DNA of 22,706 nucleotides from an uncultured Bacilli bacterium (GTDB taxonomy: Bacteria; Bacillota_I; Bacilli_A; RF39; UBA660): contig CALVIA010000005.1 of NCBI GenBank assembly GCA_944329255.1, forward strand, positions 1 through 22,706. The letters are read 5' to 3'. The translations under genes and the position numbers were made by a program. A model generated the notes under the pieces. That model saw only the letters and a list, made by a program, of their open reading frames with translations, was not told the DNA's origin and made no database searches. Below, in pieces: positions 8,580 through 15,911 of this stretch (position 1 is the stretch's first letter; each line of letters opens with the position of its first letter).

Positions 8580-8951
8580 ATTATAGATTTCCTCAATACT
8601 ACTTGTTTCAATTCTTTTTGAAAAATGTATTCCATCATTTTTATATCTAGGAACTAAATGTAAATGATAATGTTTTACTTCTTGCCCGTAATCATTATTT
8701 TGAGTAAGAGTTAAACCATCAATATTTAATTTTTCCTTAAGCAATATATACATATCTTTTGCAATTTTATATATATGATTTAAAGTATCTAAATCAATAT
8801 CAGATAAATTAACATAATGTTTTTTAGGAATAATTAATAAGTGTCCATCAGTAGTTGGATCTATATCCATCATTACTAATACAATATCATCTTCATATAT
8901 CTTATATGATGGCATTTCATTTTTAATTATTTTACAAAATATACAATCCAT
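8565..8951 (-). CDS. HIT-family nucleotide hydrolase/transferase
   Basis: A 128-residue histidine-triad protein. It starts MDCIFCKI, as in bacterial HIT proteins of the HinT/Hit type, and carries the catalytic triad HYHLH at His94, His96 and His98. These enzymes hydrolyse AMP-linked substrates such as adenosine phosphoramidates or dinucleoside polyphosphates. I start at 8951 because AAGGAGGA (8955-8962) precedes that ATG; the frame is open 12 codons further but without a ribosome binding site. The gene is alone on its strand and converges on the flavoprotein operon. Confidence 0.93.
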   Translation of the reverse strand: MDCIFCKIIKNEMPSYKIYEDDIVLVMMDIDPTTDGHLLIIPKKHYVNLSDIDLDTLNHIYKIAKDMYILLKEKLNIDGLTLTQNNDYGQEVKHYHLHLVPRYKNDGIHFSKRIETSSIEEIYNKING

Positions 8952-9024
8952 ATATCCTCCTTTATTCATATATTTATATTTTACCACATAAAATCAAATA
9001 TAATATATTTTTTATTTAAATTCA

Positions 9025-9033
9025 TGATATAAT
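9025..9033 (+). promoter_or_regulatory. Extended -10 promoter of the GT4 gene
   Basis: TGATATAAT, 15 bases before the start codon, with GTGAGAG (9041-9047) as the ribosome binding site. The -35 is not distinct. Confidence 0.6.
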
Positions 9034-9048
9034 TAATTTGGTGAGAGT

Positions 9049-10035
9049 ATGAAAAAAATTTCAGTTAATATGCTTTCAATTGCAAATATTGTAAAAGGAC
9101 AAGGAGTAGAGTCCGCATATAATGAGCTTATAGAACTTTTGAATAAATATGGTAAAAAAAGTTTAAATGTATATATAAATAAAGGATTAGATTATGACGT
9201 AATACATATGCATACAGTTAATCCAACGAGTTATATAAAACAAAGATTAGCAAGTGGAAATACTTTGACATATGTACATTTTTTACCTAATTCCTTAGAA
9301 GGAACATTAAAAATACCAAGTTTATTTATGGATGTATATTCATGGTGGGTTAAAAAGTGTTATATGAAATCAGATTATTTAGTAGTTGTAAATCCAACAT
9401 ATATTAAAGAAATGATAAAAATGGGATATGATAAAAAAAGAATATTTTATATTCCAAATGTTGTATCTAATGAAAACTTTTTTGTTATGGATAATAAAGA
9501 TGAAATTAGAAAAAAATATAATTATAAGAAAAATGATTTTATAGTTATTGGAGTTGGACAATTACATAAGGCAAAAGGAGTAATTGATTTTATTAATATT
9601 GCAAAGCAAAATCCCGATATAAAATTTATTTGGGTTGGAGGATTTAATTTCGGAAAGTTTATGGAAGGGTATAATGAAATAAAAAAAGCATTTGATAAAC
9701 CTCCAAAAAATTTAATGTTTACAGGTTTAATAGAAAGAAAAGAAGTAAATATTTTATTAAATATGTCTGATGTATTCTTCTTACCAAGTTACTATGAATC
9801 ATTTGGATTAGTAACTTTAGAAGCATCTATGACAGAAAAACCAATAATACTTAGAGATTTAGATGTATATAAAGAAATATTTAATAATAAATATTTAAAA
9901 GGGAAAAACAATGAAGATTTTATTAAAAATATTAGAAATTTAAAAGATAATAAAAAACTATATGATAAATATGTTAATAAAAGTAAATCAATAAAAAAAT
10001 GTATAATGAAAAAGCAATTTATAAAAAATGGATAA
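9049..10035 (+). CDS. GT4 glycosyltransferase, C-terminus frameshifted at an A7 tract
   Basis: A GT-B fold glycosyltransferase of family 4. The start VNMLSIANIVKGQGVESAY resembles diacylglycerol glucosyl/galactosyltransferases of Gram-positive bacteria, so glycolipid synthesis at the membrane is likely but not proven. The E-x7-E nucleotide-sugar motif is E250-SFGLVTL-E258. The written frame ends KKCIMKKQFIKNG at 10035. Adding one base in the A7 run at 9993-9999 instead gives KKMYNEKAIYKKWINLYK and runs to TGA 10074-10076, inside the terminator hairpin, for about 342 residues. That second ending looks like a normal C-terminal helix of the family and fits the stop-in-hairpin habit of neighbouring genes, so the written end is probably a one-base deletion, a phase-variable tract or a sequencing error. 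The catalytic part is intact either way. Confidence 0.85.
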   Translation: MKKISVNMLSIANIVKGQGVESAYNELIELLNKYGKKSLNVYINKGLDYDVIHMHTVNPTSYIKQRLASGNTLTYVHFLPNSLEGTLKIPSLFMDVYSWWVKKCYMKSDYLVVVNPTYIKEMIKMGYDKKRIFYIPNVVSNENFFVMDNKDEIRKKYNYKKNDFIVIGVGQLHKAKGVIDFINIAKQNPDIKFIWVGGFNFGKFMEGYNEIKKAFDKPPKNLMFTGLIERKEVNILLNMSDVFFLPSYYESFGLVTLEASMTEKPIILRDLDVYKEIFNNKYLKGKNNEDFIKNIRNLKDNKKLYDKYVNKSKSIKKCIMKKQFIKNG

Positions 10036-10061
10036 ATCTTTATAAAATAATAGCTAAAAAT

Positions 10062-10087
10062 AAATATCTTAAATGATATTTTTTTTT
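10062..10087 (+). terminator. Terminator after the GT4 gene
   Basis: Stem AAATATC (10062-10068) / GATATTT (10075-10081), six-base loop, then a T run. The stop codon of the frame-restored GT4 gene (10074-10076) falls in it. Confidence 0.7.
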
Positions 10088-10092
10088 ATTTG

Positions 10093-10101
10093 TGCTAAAA
10101 T
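10093..10101 (+). promoter_or_regulatory. Extended -10 promoter of the suf operon
   Basis: TGCTAAAAT, 20 bases before the sufC start, with GAGGTG (10111-10116) as the ribosome binding site. No obvious regulator site was seen. Confidence 0.5.
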
Positions 10102-10121
10102 ATAAGTGTTGAGGTGAATTT

Positions 10122-10874
10122 ATGTTAAATATAAAAGATTTATCAGTTGAAATAAATGAAAAATTGATTTTAAATAATTTTAATATAGATATTAAAGAAG
10201 GAGAAGTCCATGCTATAATGGGACCTAATGGAGCGGGTAAATCCACTTTATCTAAAGTAATTATGAGAGATGAAAATTATGTAGTAAAAAAAGGTATAAT
10301 TACTTTTAATGATGAAGATATTTTAAAACTATCTACAGATGAAGTTGCAAGATTAGGAATATTTTTAGCAATGCAATATCCTATTTCTATAGAAGGGGTA
10401 ACTAATGCAGATATGTTAAGGACTGCAATAAGTATAAGAGAAAAAACTAATATAAATTTATTTAAATTTATAAATGATTTAGAAAAAACATATGATGAAT
10501 TAAATTTTGATAAATCAAAAATTCATTCATCTATAAATGAAGGATTATCTGGTGGCGAAAGAAAAAAGAATGAAATAATAGGTATGAAAATGCTAAAACC
10601 TAAATTAATAATATTAGATGAGATTGATTCGGGAGTTGATGTAGACAATTTAAAAACAATTGCAGAAAATATTTTGAATTATAAAAATGAAAATAATTCT
10701 TCAATATTAATAATAACTCATTATCCACATATATTAAATTACATTAGACCAAATTATGTTCATATAATGAAAGATGGTAAAATTATAAAAACAGGAGACT
10801 ATAATCTTGCATTAAAAATAGAAAAGAATGGATATGAGACAAGCGTTATAGAGGAAAAAGAAAATAATGAATAA
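10122..10874 (+). CDS. sufC: Fe-S assembly ATPase SufC
   Basis: The 250-residue ABC ATPase of the SUF iron-sulfur cluster system, which works with SufB/SufD scaffolds. Walker A is GPNGAGKST (about 34-42), the signature GLSGGERKKNE includes the SufC-typical change after the SGGE, and Walker B is LIILDEID followed by SGVD. The phrase AMQYPISIEGV is characteristic of SufC. It heads a three-gene operon and overlaps the sufD-like gene by eight bases (ATGAATAA), which couples their translation. Confidence 0.96.
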   Translation: MLNIKDLSVEINEKLILNNFNIDIKEGEVHAIMGPNGAGKSTLSKVIMRDENYVVKKGIITFNDEDILKLSTDEVARLGIFLAMQYPISIEGVTNADMLRTAISIREKTNINLFKFINDLEKTYDELNFDKSKIHSSINEGLSGGERKKNEIIGMKMLKPKLIILDEIDSGVDVDNLKTIAENILNYKNENNSSILIITHYPHILNYIRPNYVHIMKDGKIIKTGDYNLALKIEKNGYETSVIEEKENNE

Positions 10875-11499
10875 AATATTAATGAACAAAGTAATAATAA
10901 ATAAAGATACAATTGTAACAAAAATAAATGCAAATAAAATATGTGTAAGTAAAAATGTTAATGTAGTATTTAATATAGATAAATATTCTTTTGATAATAT
11001 TATTATAGATATAGAAGAAAATTCAAATGTTATAATAAACAAAAAATATAATGAAAAAGATATAAATGAAAATATTGTTATAAATTTAAATGGAATAAAT
11101 AGTTCCATAAAATATAATTTTAGTACTATAGTTACAAATAATCAAAAGTATACTATTGTAATTAATCATAACAATAAAAATACTAATAGTTATATTACAA
11201 ATCATGGAGTAGTATTAAATGATTCAAAATTAATATTTGAAGTAAATTCTATAGTAAAAAAAGGGAATATTTTATGTAATATTAATCAAGATAGTAAAAT
11301 AATTACTATGGGTCGTAATAATAGTATTATAAAACCAAATTTATTTATTGATGAATATAATGTAAATGCAAAACATTCTGCAATTATAGGTAAATTTAAT
11401 GAAGAAGAAATATTTTATTTAAAAACAAAAGGTTTATCTGAAAAACAAGCACTTGATTTACTTATAAATGGGTTTATAGAAGGACCAATGAGGAGGTGA
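10867..11499 (+). CDS. sufD: Compact SufD/SufB-like scaffold protein
   Basis: A 210-residue protein, about half the usual length of SufD or SufB. The middle is beta-rich and repetitive, as expected for the SufBD beta-helix core. The C-terminus is diagnostic: NAKHSAIIGKFNEEEIFYL, then KGLSEKQALDLLINGFIE. The His in KHSAIIG matches the SufD-type position; the long N-terminal domain is missing. Because sufC lies directly upstream with an overlap, the short form is original and not a truncation by a nearby lesion. It may be the sole scaffold partner of SufC in a minimal SUF-like machine, or a true SufD with SufB encoded elsewhere. Its stop TGA is embedded in AGGAGGTGA, the ribosome binding site of sufS, and the two genes are in the same frame. 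Confidence 0.8.
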   Translation: MNKILMNKVIINKDTIVTKINANKICVSKNVNVVFNIDKYSFDNIIIDIEENSNVIINKKYNEKDINENIVINLNGINSSIKYNFSTIVTNNQKYTIVINHNNKNTNSYITNHGVVLNDSKLIFEVNSIVKKGNILCNINQDSKIITMGRNNSIIKPNLFIDEYNVNAKHSAIIGKFNEEEIFYLKTKGLSEKQALDLLINGFIEGPMRR

Positions 11500-11502
11500 A
11501 CT

Positions 11503-12693
11503 ATGAATATTAAAGATGATTTTCCAATGTTGAATAAAAGTATAATATATTTTGATAACGCAGCAACAACATTTAAACCAAAATGCGTAATTGATAGTAT
11601 AGTGGATTATTATTCTAATTATTCAGCAAATGCTCATAGAGGAGATTATGACATAAGTTATGAAGTAGATGTAATGTTTGAAAATACAAGAGAAAAAGTA
11701 AGAAATTTTATTAATGCAGATAAAAGCGAAGAGATTATATTTACAAGTGGAGCAACTCAATCATTAAATATGATTGCAAAAGGTTTTTTTGAAGAATATT
11801 TAAATGATGATGATGAAGTTTTATTAACAAAAGCAGAACATGCATCAAATATATTGCCTTGGTTTAATATTAAAAAAAATATAAAAATAAAATATATAGA
11901 ATTAGAAAATGATATAGTTACAATAGAAAACGTAATAAAAAGTATTACACCAAAAACAAAAGTTATTTCCATAGCACATATAACTAACGTAATTGGAGAT
12001 GAAAGACCAATCAAAGAAATAACAAAATATGCACATAATAAAGGAATATTAGTAGTATTAGATGCAGCACAAAGCATACCACATAAAAAAGTTGACGTGA
12101 AAGATTTAGATGTTGATTTTATGGCATTTTCAGGACATAAAGTATGTGGACCAACAGGAATAGGGGTACTATATGGAAAGTATAATTTACTAGATCGCTT
12201 AAAACCACAAAATGTTGGTGGTGGAATGAATAATGATTTTGAAAGCAACATGAAATATAAATATAAAAATTTACCATATAAATTAGAAGCAGGAACACCA
12301 AATATAGCAGGTGTTATTGGATTGGGAAGTGCTATTAATTATATAAATAAAATAGGTATAGATAATATTGAAAAATATGTTTTAGATTTAAGACAATACG
12401 CTATAGAAAAAATGTTAAAATTAAAAAATATTGAAATATATAATAAAAATATTAAATCATCTACTATTGTATTTAATGTAAAAGGAGTATTTAGTCAAGA
12501 TACATCTACTTATTTAAATAAGAATGGAATAAATGTAAGAGCAGGAAATCACTGTGCAAAAATTTTAAAAGATGAAATAGGTGTTACAAATACATGTAGA
12601 ATAAGTTTTTATTTTTACAACACAAAAGAAGAAGTTGATGCTTTAATAAAAGTTTTAGAAGAAGAAGACATATTATTAAAATCTCTAATATAA
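11503..12693 (+). CDS. sufS: Cysteine desulfurase SufS
   Basis: A 396-residue PLP enzyme that takes sulfur from cysteine for cluster assembly. Residues IIYFDNAATTFKP open the fold, LVVLDAAQSIPH holds the PLP ring contacts, Lys213 in FSGHKVCGPTG binds PLP, and Cys351 in RAGNHCAK is the persulfide-carrying residue of group II (SufS/CsdA) desulfurases. Group II enzymes usually need SufU or SufE as sulfur acceptor; none lies next to it. It is last in the operon and ends at a strong bidirectional terminator. Confidence 0.96.
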   Translation: MNIKDDFPMLNKSIIYFDNAATTFKPKCVIDSIVDYYSNYSANAHRGDYDISYEVDVMFENTREKVRNFINADKSEEIIFTSGATQSLNMIAKGFFEEYLNDDDEVLLTKAEHASNILPWFNIKKNIKIKYIELENDIVTIENVIKSITPKTKVISIAHITNVIGDERPIKEITKYAHNKGILVVLDAAQSIPHKKVDVKDLDVDFMAFSGHKVCGPTGIGVLYGKYNLLDRLKPQNVGGGMNNDFESNMKYKYKNLPYKLEAGTPNIAGVIGLGSAINYINKIGIDNIEKYVLDLRQYAIEKMLKLKNIEIYNKNIKSSTIVFNVKGVFSQDTSTYLNKNGINVRAGNHCAKILKDEIGVTNTCRISFYFYNTKEEVDALIKVLEEEDILLKSLI

Positions 12694-12724
12694 AAAATAG
12701 TTTAGAATTTTTCTAAACTATTTT
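12694..12724. terminator. Bidirectional terminator
   Basis: A perfect 14-bp stem, AAAATAGTTTAGAA / TTCTAAACTATTTT, with a 3-nt loop. It closes the suf operon immediately after its TAA and contains the stop codon (12718-12720) of the convergent minus-strand gene. Confidence 0.85.
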
Positions 12725-13581
12725 ATTTGTAATAATAACTTATATTTAACAGGAACATTATCATAATCGTAACTAACATTCTTTATTACACCAACATCAT
12801 ATGGTGTTCCATCAAATAATTCATATAAGGTATTTATATTAGCGTTTTTGTATAAATAATTATTTACTTCTTTAATATATTTTAAAGATAAATTAATAGA
12901 TGATTTAAATATACTATTCATGATTTTATTTTTGGTCTTATCATCACTATTAATAAATTTATAAAAATTACTATTTACATCATAAGAATTTATTCTTGCA
13001 ATCTTATTAAGAATTAAATCCTTATTGTATAATATATTAACAAAGTTTTTAATAAATTTTATTATTAAAATAGATCCCTTATAATAACTGCTTACATTAT
13101 AATAAGATAAACTTGTTCTATAAGTACTATTTATTAAATTTTTAATATTTTTATTATTAATATTTTTATTATTTAAAAAAGAATAATCAATTATTTTATT
13201 TCTTCTTAATAAGAATTTATCCATTTCACATTCAAAATAAGTATGAGCTTTAATAAAAGATTTGTTTTTTATGTCATGAGTAATATTTCCAATGATAGGA
13301 TGAATAGTTATATCAAAAGCATAATGAGCAATATGCCCATATAAATATGACATAACCATAGAATCATTTTCTAAATTATTTTCTTTAATATATTTTAAAG
13401 TTTCTATAAAAAATTTAGTTGAATTACATGTATGAGCATCCCTAAAACAATTTATATTAAATATAGTTAAATCTTGACCTAATGAATACATTTTAAGTAC
13501 ATCCTTATTAATAATATTCTTATTGTGTAATTTGCTATATAATTTTTCACTCATAATAATATGACTCATAAAATTTGCCAT
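12718..13581 (-). CDS. Zinc-dependent phospholipase C-like protein
   Basis: A 287-residue protein of the Zn_dep_PLPC type. The start MANFMSHIIMSEKL, then YLYGHIAHYAFDITIHPIIG, then HTYFECEMDKFLL follow the His/Asp/Glu metal-ligand spacing of bacterial zinc phospholipase C-like proteins. There is no signal peptide, so it is probably cytosolic and the lipase activity is uncertain. A ribosome binding site (AGGAG) precedes ATG 13581. Its promoter spacer holds a perfect 7-bp inverted repeat, so expression may be repressor-controlled. The middle is an Asn/Lys/Ile-rich stretch (NNKNINNKNIKN). Confidence 0.8.
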   Translation of the reverse strand: MANFMSHIIMSEKLYSKLHNKNIINKDVLKMYSLGQDLTIFNINCFRDAHTCNSTKFFIETLKYIKENNLENDSMVMSYLYGHIAHYAFDITIHPIIGNITHDIKNKSFIKAHTYFECEMDKFLLRRNKIIDYSFLNNKNINNKNIKNLINSTYRTSLSYYNVSSYYKGSILIIKFIKNFVNILYNKDLILNKIARINSYDVNSNFYKFINSDDKTKNKIMNSIFKSSINLSLKYIKEVNNYLYKNANINTLYELFDGTPYDVGVIKNVSYDYDNVPVKYKLLLQIK

Positions 13582-13613
13582 CTAAATTCAACTCCTAACT
13601 TTTTATATTTTAT

Positions 13614-13635
13614 AACTTATTTCAAAATAAGTCAA
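13614..13635 (-). promoter_or_regulatory. Promoter with operator-like palindrome
   Basis: On the minus strand, TTGACT (13630-13635) is a good -35; TAAAAT or TATAAA follows at 17 or 15 bases. The inverted repeat CTTATTT (13616-13622) / AAATAAG (13625-13631) with a 2-nt centre lies in the spacer and overlaps the -35, the position of a repressor operator. Confidence 0.45.
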
Positions 13636-13713
13636 ATTTTAAAATAAAATATTATTTTGATATTAATTATATGTAAATGAATTTATAAAAATTAATATTC
13701 TATAGATTAAATA

Positions 13714-13722
13714 TGTTATAAT
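13714..13722 (+). promoter_or_regulatory. Extended -10 promoter of the membrane protein gene
   Basis: TGTTATAAT ending at 13722; ribosome binding site GGAG at 13747-13750 before ATG 13758. Confidence 0.5.
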
Positions 13723-13757
13723 TATATAAATAAATTAAGTTTAAATGGAGTTTATAT

Positions 13758-14246
13758 ATGAAAAAATATATTTTAAATCCTATTAGTATGTTTGTAATTG
13801 GAGCTGTATTAGGAATTATATCAAAATATTTTGATATATATTTTAGTTTTGGAGAAATGTTTTCAGAACTATCTATATGGATACTATTTGGTGTTATAAT
13901 TTCTATTTTCAGTGATACTAAGAAAAAAGCAATGATTAATATTTTACCATTTTGTTTGGGAATGTTATTAACATATTATGTTACCGCAGAATTAACTAAT
14001 TCAATATATTATTGGAAATTTATTAAAGGATGGTTTTGTTTTTCATTATGTTCACCAATAATGGCATACTTTACTTGGATGACAAAAGAAAGTGGAATCT
14101 TTTCTAAAATAATTTCATGTGGAATAATTATAGTTACATTAATAAGTAATATGGTAATTTTTGATGGACCAAGATTACACGATATTATAATAATTGTTAT
14201 ATTAATATATTTATTGTTTATAAAAAAGATAAAAAGATTTAATTAA
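13758..14246 (+). CDS. Small integral membrane protein, possibly DUF6518-like
   Basis: A 162-residue protein with about five hydrophobic helices: near 10-25, 38-52, 60-78, 92-106 and 117-135, plus a last one ending KKIKRFN. The pattern of a Trp/Tyr-rich fourth segment (YYWKFIKGWFCF) reminds me of the DUF6518 family, but I hold that loosely. No catalytic motif is visible. It is divergently arranged with the phospholipase C-like gene and stands alone on its strand. Function unknown. Confidence 0.7.
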   Translation: MKKYILNPISMFVIGAVLGIISKYFDIYFSFGEMFSELSIWILFGVIISIFSDTKKKAMINILPFCLGMLLTYYVTAELTNSIYYWKFIKGWFCFSLCSPIMAYFTWMTKESGIFSKIISCGIIIVTLISNMVIFDGPRLHDIIIIVILIYLLFIKKIKRFN

Positions 14247-14386
14247 TATTTATCACTTTAATACTTTAAATAATTTCCTTTTTAAAAGTATATATAATAT
14301 TCAAAATTCTATATTAGTTTAAGTTTTTTTAGTTATCCAGTTATTATAACTTCTTTAATCGTATTATTTTATCTATTAAAAAACAA

Positions 14387-14410
14387 AAACTAACTATTTC
14401 TAGTTAGTTT
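14387..14410 (-). terminator. Terminator of the tRNA-Lys transcript
   Basis: A 10-bp stem, AAACTAACTA / TAGTTAGTTT, with a 4-nt loop; on the minus strand the T-rich tail follows. The 140 bases between here and the membrane protein gene (14247-14386) hold no gene I can see. Confidence 0.7.
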
Positions 14411-14449
14411 TATTATTTAAACTCAAAAAAAATGAGCATTTTAACAATA

Positions 14450-14525
14450 TGGTGGGGCGTTAGGGATTCGAACCCTAGACCCACTGATTAAGAGTCAGTT
14501 GCTCTACCAACTGAGCTAACGCCCC
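14450..14525 (-). tRNA. tRNA-Lys (anticodon CTT)
   Basis: A complete 76-nt cloverleaf on the minus strand with encoded CCA: acceptor GGGGCGT / ACGCCCC, anticodon stem ACTGA / TCAGT around loop CTCTTAA, T loop TTCGAAT. The anticodon CTT reads only AAG, the rare Lys codon in this AT-rich sequence; a TTT isoacceptor must be elsewhere. Confidence 0.95.
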
Positions 14526-14533
14526 ATAATTGA

Positions 14534-14542
14534 ATTATAGCA
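14534..14542 (-). promoter_or_regulatory. Extended -10 promoter of tRNA-Lys
   Basis: TGCTATAAT on the minus strand, eight bases upstream of the mature tRNA 5' end. Confidence 0.55.
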
Positions 14543-14591
14543 CATAAATAAATAAAAATAAAGCAAATTTGTAAAATAATTGGTAATGTTG

Positions 14592-14597
14592 TATAAT
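14592..14597 (+). promoter_or_regulatory. -10 box of the 409-residue protein gene
   Basis: TATAAT, 25 bases before the ATG at 14623. It lies about 65 bp from the start of the divergent tRNA-Lys gene. Confidence 0.5.
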
Positions 14598-14622
14598 ATT
14601 GGTATCAAAAAGAGGGAGCGTT

Positions 14623-15852
14623 ATGGAAGAAAAAATTGAAATAATTAGAAAAGTTAATAAACTATTAATTATAGAAGATTTAGATGAAAAAGAGATAAAT
14701 GATATTTTAAGTGATGACGTAATTATCTATATAATAACAAAAACTAATGCAAAAACATTTGAAAAAATAATGAATATACTTAATTATCCTGATAAATTAA
14801 TTCAACAAAGAAAAGATATAGAAAATGATTTATTAAATGATATAAATAATGTTGACAAAAACTATGTTCAAGATTTAATTTCTCAAATATATTTTAAAGA
14901 TTATGCAAAAAATACTTTATTAAATATTGAAACAATTATAGAAACTATTAATTCAAAAAAAGATTTAAAAGAAATGATAAATGATAATATATTAAAATTA
15001 TTAAACAATTTAAAATATTTCTTTTCACTAAATATAAACGAACTCAATAATTATGATTTAAATGATTTAATATTAATTTTAAATGAATTAAGAATTCAAA
15101 ATAAATTAGACATTATAGATAAATTATTTTCATTAGTTCAAAAAAGTTTTTATTTAGAAATGAAAAATTCTTTTAATAAATCTAAAATATTAAATGGAAT
15201 TAATTATGAAGAAATAAATTTAAATGGCAGATGTGCAAAATATTATAAATTACAGTGTCAAACTGAAAATCAAAAGCAATTTTATTTGCTTACAAGAACA
15301 AACAAAATAGAAGATTATATGCTTAAAGATAATGCAAAAAAAGAGTATATAAAAGCATTTGAAAATAAAAAATATTTATCGTATAGTTTAATTGATAATC
15401 ATATCTACGATTCTTTTTCGTCAAAAGATAGAATTACATTTGGTTATGATGATATAAAAAATAATTATATAATGTCATCTAATACACACGATGGACAGAC
15501 AAATCAATATGCACTTAAAGATAATTTTTACGTAATAAAACAACAATATTTATCATTAAAAGATTTTTTGATTAAAACAGATAAATATAATGAAATAGTT
15601 TTAAAAAATGATATTCCAATTTTACCAAGTTATATAATTTCTAATACTGAAATACCATCTAGAAAAATAATAGAAGTTTCTATAAATATGAATATACCAA
15701 TAATTTATTTAGATCCTAATTATTATGATATACATATTCCAGTTAATCCTGTTAGCAATGAAGAAAGAAATACTAATTGGTATAATCATTTTAATTATTT
15801 AGAATATGATTTGTTAAAATTGTGTAACTTTAAAAAAAATAATATAAAATAA
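14623..15852 (+). CDS. Uncharacterised 409-residue protein
   Basis: I start at ATG 14623, behind AGAGGGAG; an upstream in-frame TTG lies too close to the -10 box. The N-terminal 200 residues are helical and rich in Leu, Ile, Asn and Asp (NDILSDDVIIYIITK...), with no signal peptide or membrane segment. The C-terminal 200 residues look like a separate alpha/beta domain with RITFGYDDI, SSNTHDGQTNQYAL, YNEIVLKND, PSYIISN and MNIPIIYLDPNYYDI. The stretch with Ser/His/Asp (SSNTHDG) and the closing PII-hydrophobic strand might be an active-site region, but I recognise no enzyme family. It stands between tRNA-Lys and a GT2 gene in its own transcription unit. Confidence 0.8.
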   Translation: MEEKIEIIRKVNKLLIIEDLDEKEINDILSDDVIIYIITKTNAKTFEKIMNILNYPDKLIQQRKDIENDLLNDINNVDKNYVQDLISQIYFKDYAKNTLLNIETIIETINSKKDLKEMINDNILKLLNNLKYFFSLNINELNNYDLNDLILILNELRIQNKLDIIDKLFSLVQKSFYLEMKNSFNKSKILNGINYEEINLNGRCAKYYKLQCQTENQKQFYLLTRTNKIEDYMLKDNAKKEYIKAFENKKYLSYSLIDNHIYDSFSSKDRITFGYDDIKNNYIMSSNTHDGQTNQYALKDNFYVIKQQYLSLKDFLIKTDKYNEIVLKNDIPILPSYIISNTEIPSRKIIEVSINMNIPIIYLDPNYYDIHIPVNPVSNEERNTNWYNHFNYLEYDLLKLCNFKKNNIK

Positions 15853-15860
15853 CTTATATT

Positions 15861-15877
15861 AATTGTTTTAAACAATT
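15861..15877. promoter_or_regulatory. Palindrome upstream of the GT2 gene
   Basis: AATTGTTT-T-AAACAATT, a perfect 8-bp inverted repeat around one base. No T tract follows, so it is not a good terminator; it lies just upstream of a TGATAAT-type -10 (about 15883-15889), where an operator would be. Confidence 0.4.
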
Positions 15878-15911
15878 TAATATGATAATATGAAATTAGG
15901 AAGTGATTTTA

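Noticed and set aside
11757..12251. 164-codon antisense open frame opposite sufS
   Set aside because: It lies wholly within sufS, whose catalytic Lys and Cys motifs are clear; the reverse reading is low-complexity hydrophobic sequence.
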